53,559 nt of DNA from Bryobacterales bacterium (GCA_020852175.1 JADZBH010000060.1:1-53559), one strand, 5' to 3'. Positions 26,747 to 35,948 are shown, counted from the stretch's first letter. Made by a program: numbers and translations. Notes: generated by a model not told the origin, from the sequence alone.

Positions 26747-26997
26747 GCGAACTCGTTCCATGCGCTCACCATGATACTAGGGGGGAGGATCGAGGCTGCC
26801 CGCGTCAACTCCTGAGTGTAAATTCGTAGCTGACTCCAGTTGTCAGGTGTAGGATGGCGGCTACCTGAGCTGAGGCGAAGGCAACGCAGGAATGCGGTCC
26901 GAGCGCTGTCCCCCGCCCGTTGCAGACAGCGGTCTTAGCCACCTCCCCCAACCCGCTTCTCCCTCTCGGGGACGTTGTTTGCTCCTCGCCCCACTCA

Positions 26998-27264
26998 TCA
27001 CCAATACTCAACCATCAACCGCAGCACGGCCAGCGACTGCTCCAAACCTGATTCCTTCCGCGGATCCAGCGCCGTGTGCGCTCCCAAAATGGCAGGGTAA
27101 CGATACATGAATGGATGATAGACACGGTAGGCCCACCGTACGGGATCGTCTGACACATGCGGCGCGCTCAGGGCCGGGGCAGGGAGAAGCAGGAGCGCCA
27201 GGAGAAGTACTCCCGCGGCGGCTCGCCGGCGCCGACCAATCAGCACAAGCATGCGAAGCATCAT
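26998..27264 (-). CDS. Small exported protein, third gene of the PepSY cluster
   Basis: 88 aa from the ATG at 27264, whose bases overlap the stop of the preceding PepSY-type gene (ATGA), so it is translationally coupled. The N-terminal basic residues and a strong hydrophobic run (AAAGVLLLALLLLPAPALS) form a signal peptide. The mature part of about 50 residues contains WAYRVYHPFMYRYPAILG and ends VLRLMVEYW. No family recognised. The context suggests a role with the two membrane proteins, possibly metal or haem related. Confidence 0.6.
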   Translation of the reverse strand: MMLRMLVLIGRRRRAAAGVLLLALLLLPAPALSAPHVSDDPVRWAYRVYHPFMYRYPAILGAHTALDPRKESGLEQSLAVLRLMVEYW

Positions 27265-27860
27265 AGCAGCCACAGAAACAGCCCGAACACCACCCACCCG
27301 CTTACAATGGCCAGCCATCCCCAGTTACGAGTGGGCCGGCGCTTCCACCACAGATAGAGCCCCGTGCCAATCCAGCCGAACATGGCCAGGCAGACAAGAT
27401 CGATCAAAACCGCCCACAGGTCATTCAGAAGCGGTTCATACTGAAAGCCGCCGCGCGCATGCATGCCCGTAAGGAAGTTTCCCCAACGGAACTGGCGATC
27501 TTCGATGCGCAACTGCTGAAGTTCCGGCAGGTAAACGGCGCGGGCCGCTGACAGGAAGCCCATCTGAATCACTTCAATCCGGTTCTGACCCGGCGGCCGC
27601 CAGACGCCGAAAGCTCCGTCCATGCCAGCGTCCTTCATGATCCTGGCGCCCAGCGCCTTGTCGTCCGTCAAAGACGGCCCATCCAGGTGGTAGGGCCGCT
27701 CGCTCCGGACCGTCCAATCCTTCCGGACCGTTCCCTGAGCAGGCTGGAACCAGGAGGGATGGCTGAACGCAAACGAACTGACGCCATACATGACGAAGGA
27801 GGGAAGCAACACAAGTCCGAGGTAGAGATGAGTCCTGCGCAATACCAGATCGAGTTTCAT
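27261..27860 (-). CDS. PepSY-type membrane protein (second paralogue)
   Basis: 199 aa. The N-terminal helix (HLYLGLVLLPSFVMYGVSSFAF) is followed by a soluble PepSY-like part (ALGARIMKDAGMDGAF, RIEVIQMGFLSAARAVYL) and two C-terminal helices (LIDLVCLAMFGWIGTGLYLWW, WLAIVSGWVVFGLFLWLL) separated by the KRRPTRNWGW loop. This is the PepSY-associated TM layout, seen in iron-uptake reductases and in peptidase regulators. It is a paralogue of the next gene upstream, 12 bp away. Confidence 0.75.
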   Translation of the reverse strand: MKLDLVLRRTHLYLGLVLLPSFVMYGVSSFAFSHPSWFQPAQGTVRKDWTVRSERPYHLDGPSLTDDKALGARIMKDAGMDGAFGVWRPPGQNRIEVIQMGFLSAARAVYLPELQQLRIEDRQFRWGNFLTGMHARGGFQYEPLLNDLWAVLIDLVCLAMFGWIGTGLYLWWKRRPTRNWGWLAIVSGWVVFGLFLWLL

Positions 27861-27872
27861 ATGATTGGCCTC

Positions 27873-28475
27873 CTAGATGGCGAACAGGAATCCCAGAAAG
27901 ATCAAAAGGCCGCCCACGAAGGCCAGCCAGCCCCAGTTCCGCGTGGTTGGCATCTCCCACCACATCCACAGTCCGCTCAAGGCCCAGAACAGAATGGCGA
28001 CGATCACCACATCGACAATCACCGCCCAGGCATCGTCGGCCAGGTAGGGGGACTGGAATCCTCGCCGCCGGTGAAAGCGCTCCAGGAAATTGGCCGGACG
28101 GAAGGTCTCCCGCTCGATCACGAGCCGTCCGGTTTCGGGTGAGTAGGAGATGCGCCGCGGCGTCACCATGTCCTGCCGCTGAATCACCAGTTGGCCGCCG
28201 GGCGTCACGCGGACATTATGGGCGCCCTCCAACCGTAGGCCGCTCAGAATCTGCATCGCCTTCTGTTTCGGAGTGGCGCCTTCGGGGAAATGCCCGTCAA
28301 AGGCCTGCTCGGATTCCACGGCGAACTTCACGCGCGGCTCGCCGTACAGAGAGTGAATCCATTCGCCGTGATTCATCGTCATCGTGCTCAGGGCGTACAG
28401 GAAGACCCAGGGCATCAGAAACAAGCCCAGATACATGTGGCTTCGGCGCAGTATTACGGAAAACAAGGGCAGCAA
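27873..28475 (-). CDS. PepSY-type membrane protein (first paralogue)
   Basis: 200 aa with the same layout as its downstream neighbour: an N-terminal helix (RRSHMYLGLFLMPWVFLYAL), a PepSY-like domain (KAMQILSGLRLEGAHNVRVT, RRISYSPETGRLVIERE) and two C-terminal helices around WWEMPTTRNWGW. Together the pair resembles a PepSY_TM reductase-like protein split into two or duplicated. It is the first gene of a three-gene operon with the small exported protein. The ligand is unknown; iron or siderophore reduction is a guess from the family. Confidence 0.77.
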   Translation of the reverse strand: MLPLFSVILRRSHMYLGLFLMPWVFLYALSTMTMNHGEWIHSLYGEPRVKFAVESEQAFDGHFPEGATPKQKAMQILSGLRLEGAHNVRVTPGGQLVIQRQDMVTPRRISYSPETGRLVIERETFRPANFLERFHRRRGFQSPYLADDAWAVIVDVVIVAILFWALSGLWMWWEMPTTRNWGWLAFVGGLLIFLGFLFAI

Positions 28476-28566
28476 CCTCCAGCGGCATCGTGCGCTGTCC
28501 GGGACGACGGCGCGACTCCCTAGAATATCCTTCGTCGACCCGGTGGAACAAGCGCTCGCCGGACCG

Positions 28567-29061
28567 TCACCGGATCCGGTTCAGATAGCGTGAGCAGTTC
28601 GCCGCTCCGCAACGGCACGGTAGCATGACGCCCGTCGACAACCGGTAGTCATAAGTCAGTTCCTCGCCCTCGGCGATCGCGCGAAGGCTCTTCAACCAGA
28701 TCCGGCCCGTGGTGATCCTCGCGGTCAGGTTCGGATCGCAGGAATGGTTGATGAACTCCGCGCCGCTGCCTCCGATCACGCCATCCACCAGGCGCACCGG
28801 GCTCACGCGGAACAGATAGACCGAGGGCCGCACGCTGCGCCGTTCCGCCTCGCGCTCCCCAATCCGCTCGCCCGTATATTCAAGCACCCGCCGCCCCTTG
28901 GGAATCCTCTCCTCCGCGAAAAGCCCCCAGCCGTGAATCCTCGACCGGCTGGCGTGAAGCCGGAACAACATACGCGCAGGGTCCAGCACAGGTTTCCGGT
29001 CAGGACCCGCGGGCAGCACCACCTCCCGCACGAACGCTGTCAGTTCGCGGTTCCGTCTCAT
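28567..29061 (-). CDS. SET-domain protein (putative lysine methyltransferase)
   Basis: 164 aa from the ATG at 29061, which overlaps the stop of the upstream gene (ATGA). SET motifs are complete: IHGWGLFAEERIPKGRRVLEYTG split over two blocks, the cofactor/catalytic pseudoknot GAEFINHSCDPNLT, and EELTYDY. A post-SET-like cysteine cluster follows (CRCGAANCSRYL). It would transfer methyl from SAM to protein lysines. Bacterial SET proteins are uncommon, and the target is unknown. It is translationally coupled to a peptidoglycan-binding-like protein. Confidence 0.87.
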   Translation of the reverse strand: MRRNRELTAFVREVVLPAGPDRKPVLDPARMLFRLHASRSRIHGWGLFAEERIPKGRRVLEYTGERIGEREAERRSVRPSVYLFRVSPVRLVDGVIGGSGAEFINHSCDPNLTARITTGRIWLKSLRAIAEGEELTYDYRLSTGVMLPCRCGAANCSRYLNRIR

Positions 29062-29780
29062 CGCCATGGGCGCGACTCCAGCCATAACTGCACGGCGCGC
29101 CACAAGCCGTCCTGTCCGCCTCCCGGCACGCCGGGCCATTCCGTGCACCGTGCCCCATTCCGGGCCGCCTCGGCCAACCGGGCCACCAGCACCGACCGCC
29201 CCACCGCGCCTCGCGGATACCCAAACTCCGCTTCCACGGCATCGCCCGGCGCGGCTGCTTCCAACGCCTGCCGTAGCATCGCCTCCAACTGCTGGTCCGC
29301 CGTTGTCCCGGCCACCCGCGCCACGCTCGCCGCCGCTCTTTCCAACTCACGCTCCCACGGCAGCATCCCCAACGCCACTTCGCCCGCCCGCACGCAGCCG
29401 CGGTGCGCCCGGACATAGGCCACTGCTCCGGTCACTGCCTGCTCGGCCGACGCAGCCAGCGTCCTTGGACGCACCGCGGCCCACTCAGGCGGCCTGGGCA
29501 CAGGATCCGGCATCTTCATGCGGGGATACGGGTCCCACTGTTGCAAGGCGCGCAGGGCCGGCCCGCGAGGAGTGAACACTTCGCTGCCTGCCTGCACGCG
29601 CCGCACAAATCGCGCCACGGCTTGTAGCGTGCTCTCCCCCGCCACGCCGTCCACGGCCAACTCGCTCACCGGACCGCCCCGCCGCGCAGGGACACAGTTC
29701 AGCAGATACTGCACCGTGCGTACATCCCCCGTATGGTTCGCCGCGCCCGCGCCCACGCGCGCTCGTATGTTCTTGGCCAC
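29058..29780 (-). CDS. Protein with peptidoglycan-binding-like N-terminal domain
   Basis: 240 aa. Residues about 15-65 (GDVRTVQYLLN, LAVDGVAGESTLQAVARFVR) fit the three-helix PG_binding_1 repeat. The remainder is Ala/Arg-rich, with helices and a segment resembling a papain-like or unknown fold (GYPRGAVGRSVLVARLAEAA); no catalytic set is recognisable. No signal peptide is seen, so action outside the cell would need another export route. It sits between DUF1501 (9 bp upstream on the same strand) and the SET gene, which it overlaps by 4 bp. Confidence 0.62.
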   Translation of the reverse strand: MAKNIRARVGAGAANHTGDVRTVQYLLNCVPARRGGPVSELAVDGVAGESTLQAVARFVRRVQAGSEVFTPRGPALRALQQWDPYPRMKMPDPVPRPPEWAAVRPRTLAASAEQAVTGAVAYVRAHRGCVRAGEVALGMLPWERELERAAASVARVAGTTADQQLEAMLRQALEAAAPGDAVEAEFGYPRGAVGRSVLVARLAEAARNGARCTEWPGVPGGGQDGLWRAVQLWLESRPWR

Positions 29781-29789
29781 TCCGGCCCC

Positions 29790-31208
29790 CTACGCCATGA
29801 TCTCCTTCACCACGTTGCCGTGCACGTCGGTCAGCCGGAAGTCGCGGCCGGCATAGCGGTAGGTCAGCCTCAGGTGGTCCAGCCCCATCAGATGCAGGAT
29901 CGTGGCGTGAAGGTCATGGAAGTGCACCTTCTTGTCCACCGAGTAGTAGCCGTAGTCATCCGTCGATCCGTGGCTGTAACCGGGCTTCACGCCGCCGCCC
30001 GCCATCCAGACCGTGAATGCCTCGGGGTTATGGTCGCGCCCGTCGGAGGCTTGCGCCGTGGGCGTCCGGCCGAACTCGCCGGCCCACAGCACCAGCGTAT
30101 CCTCCAGAAGACCGCGCGCCTTCAAGTCCGTCAGCAGAGCCGCCATCGGTTTGTCCACCTCGGCCGCGTTCTGCTGATGGTCACGCTTCAGGTTGGTGTG
30201 CTGATCCCATTTATAGGTGTGGCTCACCTGCACGAACCGGACGCCCTTTTCGGAGAACCGCCGGGCCATCAGACACTGCCGCCCGAAGTCCTCCGTGATG
30301 GGGTTGTCCAGGCCGTACATCTTCTTCGTGGCTTCGGATTCGCCGTTGATGTCCTGCAAGTCCGGCGCCTCGGCTTGCATCCGGAAGGCCAGTTCGAACG
30401 ACTCGATGCGACCTTCCAGGGCGTGGTCCGGGCCTGTGGACTCCAACTGCTTCCGGTTCAACTCCTGCGTGTAGTCGATCTCCGCCCTTTGAATTTGCCG
30501 GGGCGTTTCGGTATTCGCGATGAACGGAATTCTGGCGTCGCGCGCCGCGATGCCCACTGAGCCGATCGCCGTCCCGGCATACGGCGCGGGCAGGAATGCC
30601 GAACCGAAATTGTTCGCCCCGCCATGGCTCTGCGTGGGACAGATGGTGACAAAGCCCGGCATCGACGAGTTCTCGCTGCCCAGGCCATAAGTGATCCACG
30701 AGCCCATGCTGGGACGGATAAAGGTATCCGAGCCCGTGTGCAGTTCCAGCAACGCCCCGCCATGTCGCGAGTTCGAGCCGTGCATCGACTTGATGAAGCA
30801 GATGTCGTCCACCTTTTGCGCCAGCGCCGGGAACAGATCGCTTACCCAGGCGCCGCTCTGGCCGTACTGTTTGAACTCCCAGGGCGATTGCAGCAGGTTG
30901 AACGTTTCGCTGGAGACCACCTTGGGCCGCGCGAAGGGCAGCGGCTTGCCGTGGTCGCGCTTCAACAATGGCTTGTAGTCGAAGGTATCCACCTGCGAAG
31001 GGCCGCCGTGCATGAACAGGAAGATCACGCGCTTGGCCCGGGCAGGGAAGTGCGGCGTCTTTACTGCCAGCGGACCGGCGGCGGCGCGCGCCTGCTCGGA
31101 GCCCAGCAGCCCCGCCAGCGCCACCGCGCCGAAGCCCGTGCTGGAGGCCCGCAGCAATTCCCGCCGCGACAGGGTTTGATTCAGATAAGAGTTCCAGTGC
31201 CGGTTCAT
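29790..31208 (-). CDS. DUF1501 exported protein (sulfatase/phosphatase-like fold)
   Basis: 472 aa. Tat signal with SRRELLRAS followed by FGAVALAGLLGSEQARAA. The DUF1501 core begins KRVIFLFMHGGPSQVDTFDYKP split across the first blocks, with later DDICFIKSMHGSNSRHGGA and VLWAGEFGRTPTAQ and RDHNPEAFTVWMAGGGVKPG. The family belongs to the alkaline-phosphatase/sulfatase superfamily and almost always follows a PSD1/DUF1549/DUF1553 cytochrome gene in planctomycetes and acidobacteria, as here (1 bp apart). It acts outside the cytoplasm; the substrate is probably a polysaccharide, but this is unproven. Confidence 0.9.
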   Translation of the reverse strand: MNRHWNSYLNQTLSRRELLRASSTGFGAVALAGLLGSEQARAAAGPLAVKTPHFPARAKRVIFLFMHGGPSQVDTFDYKPLLKRDHGKPLPFARPKVVSSETFNLLQSPWEFKQYGQSGAWVSDLFPALAQKVDDICFIKSMHGSNSRHGGALLELHTGSDTFIRPSMGSWITYGLGSENSSMPGFVTICPTQSHGGANNFGSAFLPAPYAGTAIGSVGIAARDARIPFIANTETPRQIQRAEIDYTQELNRKQLESTGPDHALEGRIESFELAFRMQAEAPDLQDINGESEATKKMYGLDNPITEDFGRQCLMARRFSEKGVRFVQVSHTYKWDQHTNLKRDHQQNAAEVDKPMAALLTDLKARGLLEDTLVLWAGEFGRTPTAQASDGRDHNPEAFTVWMAGGGVKPGYSHGSTDDYGYYSVDKKVHFHDLHATILHLMGLDHLRLTYRYAGRDFRLTDVHGNVVKEIMA

Positions 31209-31209
31209 G

Positions 31210-34200
31210 TCAGTTCAAATATGCGAATTCGCTCGATGCCAGCAGCGACTTGCAGAAACTTTGCCAGGCGTGTCTGCGGTCGCCTTTCCATTCGGTTTCA
31301 AAGCGCGCCAGGTAGGTGAGCGCGCGGTCGATTTCCTGCGCCGAGGGCGGACGGGAAAGCGCCCGTTCATACGCCTCGCGGATGCGCTCTGCGTCGGTGG
31401 CTCCGGTGCGGCCCAAGAGATGGTCGGCCATGGCGAGGCTGTGCGTGAGCATCACGGAGCTATTCATCATGAACAGGGCTTGCGGCGCCACCACGGTGGC
31501 ATCGCGGCTGCCGCTGGACATGGCCGGATCCGGCAGGTCGAAGGCGCGCAGCACGTCGTAGAGCGAACTGCGTACCACCGGCACATAGACCGTCCGGATG
31601 GGGCGGTCGTAATCGACTTCGCCGCCCTTGGAGGTGTTGGCGACATACTGCCGGTCCTTGTACTTCAGGATGCTGCCTCCCATCTCCAGCCGCAACGAGC
31701 CGGAGGCGCTCATGATGCCGTCGCGAATCTCCTCGGCCTCCAGGCGCCGCCTCGGCATGCGCCACAGCAGTTCGTTCTCCGGATCGGCCTCGGCCGCCCT
31801 GGCGTCGTACCGGCTGCTCATGCGGTACGTGCTGGACAGCATCAACGTGCGGTGCATGGCCTTCATGGACCAGCCGTCCTCGACGAACCGCAACGCCAGC
31901 CAGTCCAGCAGCGGCTGATCGGTTGGTTTTTCGCCGAGCCGGCCGAAGTTGTCCACGCTGGGAACGATGCCGCGTCCGAAATGCCAGCCCCACAGGCGGT
32001 TGGCGATCACGCGCGCGGTCAACGGGTGCTCCTTCGCCGTCATCCACCGCGCCAGTTGCAGCCGTCCGCTTTCGTTGGGTCCCAACGCGGCGGGCAGTGC
32101 ATTGCCCAGCACCTGGAGGAAGCCGCGCGGCGCCTTCTCGCCCAGCGTCCAGTGGCTGCCGCGAAGGTGTATGGGCGCATCGGCGATCTCCGCGCCCTCG
32201 CTCACGCCCATCGCCCGCGGAAAGTCCGGGGTGGCCGCTTCCAGTTGCTTCGCCTCTTCGTCCAAACGCTCCAGTTCCTGCCGCACCGCCGCCGCATAGA
32301 AACGGCGGGCGCTTTCGGGCGCGCGGAAGGGTCCGAATTTCTCGTGCAGGAACTCATACAACGCCTTCAATCCGGGGTCCTGCGCGTTCGCTCCTTCGAC
32401 GGAGGCCTTGCGGAACAGTTCGCTGTATCGCGCGGACAGTTCCTCGGGCGTGGCGAAGTTCTGTCCGGCGAAGAGCGCCTTGGCGGGCGAGGCCCAGGCG
32501 TCCAGCTTTGCCTTCGATCCCAGAATCTCCCAGGCATACAGCACCGAGGCCGGCGCGCCGTTGGAGCGTTCCAGATGATCCACCATCTGTTCCAGGAAAC
32601 CGGGGTTCACCTCATAGCGCGCGGCGATCTGCACGATATTCAGCGGCACGTTCGCCAGCGTGTTTGGCGAGAGCATCAGCCTGGTGAAGTAAGGGAAGCG
32701 TGAGGCGTGCTCCAGACGGATCACGTTTTCGCCCGCCCGCAGCGGCACGATGGCCCCGTAAGACCAGCCGTCCACTTCGGGCGAAGCCTCGCGGTTCTGA
32801 ATAGGTTCGGCGCCGCGTTTCATCCAAACACCGTTCACATACAAATCGGCGGTTCCCGAGCCCTTCTCCTGATCGAGCACGTCGAGTTGATACTGTCCCG
32901 GGCGCGCCACCGCCACCTTGTATTCGGCCCAGTGCGGGCCTTTCGTTCCCTGGACAGTGTTCGGCTTGCGGCGGACGAGCGCGCGCGGCACATTGCCCGC
33001 GTCGAACGAACCCGCTTCACGCTCGATGGCTCCGGCGGCGCTCTCCACGGGCGCCACCTGCACCGCGCGGTCGCGTTGTACATGGGCGGCGGCCAGCAGA
33101 TAAGCGCCAACGCGTTCGATGGCGGCGGCAGTGAGCTTCCGGTTCTCGGCGTTGGCGATCGCGCTGGCCTCCTTGCGCTTGGCCTCCACCTTGGCCTCGT
33201 GGGCTTGCAGGCGGTCGCGGTCGGCCTTGGGCGCCAGTACATACTCATGCCATTTGGCGACCACCTTGAAGTTCTCCATGGTCTTCGAACTCCGGAAGAT
33301 GCCGGCCAGCGCGTAGTAATCCTTCTGCGGGATGGGGTCGAACTTGTGATCGTGGCAGCGGGCGCAGCCCACGGTGAGCCCGAGGAAGGCGCGCATGGTG
33401 GTGTCCACCTGCTCATCGACGATGTCCATCTGCATCTTCACAGGATCGTCCTCGGCCAGCATCTTGGCTCCGAGCGAGAGAAAACCGGTGGCCGTCCAGC
33501 GCTCGTACATGATATTCAAATCGTCGCTGGCGGGCAGCAGATCGCCGGCGAGCTGTTCCCGCAGGAACTGGTCGAAGGGCTTGTCCTTGTTGAACGCGGC
33601 GATCACATAATCCCGGTAGCGGAAGGCGTTCTTGTAGACGAGATTTTCATCGAGGCCATTGGAGTCGGCGTAGCGGGCGATATCCAGCCAGTGGCGGCCC
33701 CAGCGCTCGCCGTAGCGCGGCGAAGCCAACAGGCGGTCCACGACGGCGGCGAACGCACCGGGCGAGGAATCGGCGAGGAAGGCGTTCACCTCGGCGGGCG
33801 TGGGCGGCAGTCCGGTGAGGTCGTAGGTGGCGCGGCGGATCAACGTCCGCTTGTCGGCGGGCGGCGCCGGAGACAGGCCCTTGGCTTCCAACCGGGCCAG
33901 TACGAAGCGGTCCACCGGCGAGGCGGCCCAGGCGGCGTTGTTCACCTGGGGCAGCGGAGCGGGTTGGGGCGGTATGAAGGCCCAGAATTTCTTCGGTGCG
34001 GGCGCGGCACTGGTTTGTGCTTCTCCCCATGGCGCTCCCATTTGAATCCACTGGGCGAGCAACGCCGCGTCGGCTTCCTTCATCCTGGGGCCGGGCGGCA
34101 TCTTCAACGGACCGGCGGTGTGCAGCACCGCCTTCATCAGGAGGCTCTCGCCCGGGTTCCCAGGTACCATCGCGGGCCCTCGCGACCCGCCTTTGAGCGA

Positions 34201-34380
34201 AGCCTCGCGCGTATCCAGCCGGAGTCCGCCCATGATGGGCTGGCTGGTGGCCGAATGGCAACCGAGACACTGGCGGACCAGAATGGGACGGACGTTTTTT
34301 TCAAAGAAGGCGGCGCCGTCCTGCTGCGCGAGCAGTGGCAGACCCAGCCCAATCAACGCAAACGCGCGGACACCGAACAT
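31210..34380 (-). CDS. PSD1/DUF1549/DUF1553 exported cytochrome-like protein
   Basis: 1056 aa. Signal peptide MFGVRAFALIGLGLPLLAQ. The N-terminal Planctomycete cytochrome C domain has haem motif CLGCH (VRPILVRQCLGCHSATSQP) and MPPGPRMKEADAALLAQW. DUF1549 follows (DRFVLARLEAKGLSPAP, RRATYDLTGLPPTPAEV, with CARCHDHKFDPIPQKDYY as a second CxxCH). A lectin/carbohydrate-like insertion lies in the middle, and DUF1553 is C-terminal (ARWMTAKEHPLTARVIANRLW, PQALFMMNSSVM). Thought to act in extracellular polymer degradation with DUF1501, which is co-transcribed. Complete at both ends. Confidence 0.92.
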   Translation of the reverse strand: MFGVRAFALIGLGLPLLAQQDGAAFFEKNVRPILVRQCLGCHSATSQPIMGGLRLDTREASLKGGSRGPAMVPGNPGESLLMKAVLHTAGPLKMPPGPRMKEADAALLAQWIQMGAPWGEAQTSAAPAPKKFWAFIPPQPAPLPQVNNAAWAASPVDRFVLARLEAKGLSPAPPADKRTLIRRATYDLTGLPPTPAEVNAFLADSSPGAFAAVVDRLLASPRYGERWGRHWLDIARYADSNGLDENLVYKNAFRYRDYVIAAFNKDKPFDQFLREQLAGDLLPASDDLNIMYERWTATGFLSLGAKMLAEDDPVKMQMDIVDEQVDTTMRAFLGLTVGCARCHDHKFDPIPQKDYYALAGIFRSSKTMENFKVVAKWHEYVLAPKADRDRLQAHEAKVEAKRKEASAIANAENRKLTAAAIERVGAYLLAAAHVQRDRAVQVAPVESAAGAIEREAGSFDAGNVPRALVRRKPNTVQGTKGPHWAEYKVAVARPGQYQLDVLDQEKGSGTADLYVNGVWMKRGAEPIQNREASPEVDGWSYGAIVPLRAGENVIRLEHASRFPYFTRLMLSPNTLANVPLNIVQIAARYEVNPGFLEQMVDHLERSNGAPASVLYAWEILGSKAKLDAWASPAKALFAGQNFATPEELSARYSELFRKASVEGANAQDPGLKALYEFLHEKFGPFRAPESARRFYAAAVRQELERLDEEAKQLEAATPDFPRAMGVSEGAEIADAPIHLRGSHWTLGEKAPRGFLQVLGNALPAALGPNESGRLQLARWMTAKEHPLTARVIANRLWGWHFGRGIVPSVDNFGRLGEKPTDQPLLDWLALRFVEDGWSMKAMHRTLMLSSTYRMSSRYDARAAEADPENELLWRMPRRRLEAEEIRDGIMSASGSLRLEMGGSILKYKDRQYVANTSKGGEVDYDRPIRTVYVPVVRSSLYDVLRAFDLPDPAMSSGSRDATVVAPQALFMMNSSVMLTHSLAMADHLLGRTGATDAERIREAYERALSRPPSAQEIDRALTYLARFETEWKGDRRHAWQSFCKSLLASSEFAYLN

Positions 34381-34424
34381 TAGAGGGATCGTATCACGCG
34401 CGGGACCCTCCGTGTCCGCTTACT

Positions 34425-35948
34425 TTAGCGTTCGATGCGGCGCAGTTTCACGTCGCGGAACGCGATGCGCTGGTTGAGCTGGCATTGGAAGCCGATGACG
34501 CCGGAGGCGTGCTTTGTGTCATGCGCGTCGAGCGCCTGTGCGCCATTCAGCAGGACGGTGAATCGGTCGCCTCGGGCGGTGATGTCGAACTGGTTCCACA
34601 CCTCGCCCTTGACGCGCGCCGGCCCGGCTTTGACCGAGCCGACAAGACTGCCTGTAAGGTAGCCCTGCGGCTGGTAGTCCCAGATTTGCAGTTCGTAGCC
34701 TGTAACGTGCGGCTGGCCTTCCTTTTGCGAGCGGAGGAAGACGCCGCTGTTCACTGAGGCGTCGCCGCGAAACTGGAGCTTCAATTGAAAATCGCCAAAG
34801 GAGGCGTCCGTGCTGAGCCAGCTTGGCTTGGTTCCGCCGCACAGGATGGCGCCGTCCTGCACGGTCCAATCGCCGGGGGACATCGGCGCGAACGTGGGGC
34901 GGCCCTGCCAACCGGCAAGGGATTTACCGTCGAACAAAAGCTGCCAGCCCTGTTTTTTCTCGGCGGCGGTGAGCGTGTTGGGCGGCAGTGGCGGGCGGGC
35001 ATGCTTCAGCGGCGCCTCGCCGGGCGTATCCACGTCGAGCGTCCACAACGTGCCGCCAGCCGTGATGTAAAGCGTCTTCCAGTCCTTCCCGCCGAAGGCG
35101 ACGTTGGTCACCTCGTCGTTCGGGATGGGAACAAAGCGGAGCAGCTTTCCTTCGGGCGAAAGAATATAGACGCCTCCCTTGTGCTTTTCTGGCGACTCGA
35201 AACGGTTCGCGCGATTGAGGCCGCCCGCGACGTAGAGCCGTCCGCGCGTGTCCCGTTTCAGCCCGTCCGGGCCGCGGCTGGTTTCCCAATCGAAGAGAAG
35301 CTTCCGGCTGGCCGCGTCAATGGAGCCGTCCGCGCGCAGGTCGAAGCGCCATAGCTTACGCTCCCCGCCCAAGTTGTCGTTATTGTTGGCGGCGACATAG
35401 AGGTAGCGGTCGCCCTCCGAGACAAGCACGCCGTTGGGGCGGCCGGTTTCGTGGGTGATGACGCGAGTGACCTGGCCTGGCGCGTCGATGCGGTAGACGC
35501 CTTCGATGGTCTTGCCCGAGGCGTCGAGAATCTCCATGCCGTCGCGGCGGCCATAGCGGGGGTCGCTGAAGTAGATGCGCCCGCGGGAGTCGAGCGTCAG
35601 ATCGTTCGGCGAGTTGAATTGTTTCCCTTCGTAAGCGGCGGCCAGCACGGTGGCCGAGCCGTCGTGCTCGATGCGCGTGACTCGGCGGCTGGCGGCTTCG
35701 CAGACAATGAGGCGGCCCTCGAAGTCCCACAGCAGGCCGTTGGAGCCTCCCGAAGGATCGCGGTAAACGTGTACGGAGCCATCGGGGGCCAGGCGCGTGA
35801 TCCTGCCCGCGCCCGAGAACAGGAGTCCGAGCGCGGGATTCCAGGCCGGGCCTTCGCCGGCGCCTGAATCAAGCACCTTGCGAGGAGCCTGGCCATGCAA
35901 GGCAGCGGAGGAAACCAGTAGGAGCAGGAAGGTAAGTGCGCGCGTCAT
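34425..35948 (-). CDS. SMP-30/gluconolactonase-DUF1080 fusion, exported
   Basis: 507 aa from the ATG at 35948 (signal MTRALTFLLLLVSSAALHGQ); the frame stays open to 36146, but that part is outside the signal. Residues about 22-290 form an SMP-30/gluconolactonase six-bladed propeller (SGAGEGPAWNPALGLLFS, NSPNDLTLDSRGRIYFSDP, TGRPNGVLVSEGDRYLYVA). Residues about 315-507 form the 3-keto-disaccharide hydrolase/DUF1080 domain (GWQLLFDGKSLAGWQGRP, FGDFQLKLQFRGDASVNSG, ending RIAFRDVKLRRIE). Both halves suggest lactone or 3-keto-glycoside chemistry on sugars outside the cytoplasm. It lies 44 bp upstream of the PSD1 gene on the same strand. Confidence 0.88.
   Translation of the reverse strand: MTRALTFLLLLVSSAALHGQAPRKVLDSGAGEGPAWNPALGLLFSGAGRITRLAPDGSVHVYRDPSGGSNGLLWDFEGRLIVCEAASRRVTRIEHDGSATVLAAAYEGKQFNSPNDLTLDSRGRIYFSDPRYGRRDGMEILDASGKTIEGVYRIDAPGQVTRVITHETGRPNGVLVSEGDRYLYVAANNNDNLGGERKLWRFDLRADGSIDAASRKLLFDWETSRGPDGLKRDTRGRLYVAGGLNRANRFESPEKHKGGVYILSPEGKLLRFVPIPNDEVTNVAFGGKDWKTLYITAGGTLWTLDVDTPGEAPLKHARPPLPPNTLTAAEKKQGWQLLFDGKSLAGWQGRPTFAPMSPGDWTVQDGAILCGGTKPSWLSTDASFGDFQLKLQFRGDASVNSGVFLRSQKEGQPHVTGYELQIWDYQPQGYLTGSLVGSVKAGPARVKGEVWNQFDITARGDRFTVLLNGAQALDAHDTKHASGVIGFQCQLNQRIAFRDVKLRRIER

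Noticed and set aside
26762..26997. A 68-codon minus-strand frame and a 72-codon plus-strand frame in the gap after the Gfo/Idh/MocA gene
   Set aside because: Low-complexity composition, no Shine-Dalgarno and overlap with the small PepSY-cluster gene; the gap shows no RNA gene either.
32707..34383. A 558-codon open frame antisense to the PSD1/DUF1553 gene
   Set aside because: Shadow; His/Arg/Gly-rich with no recognisable motif or start signal.
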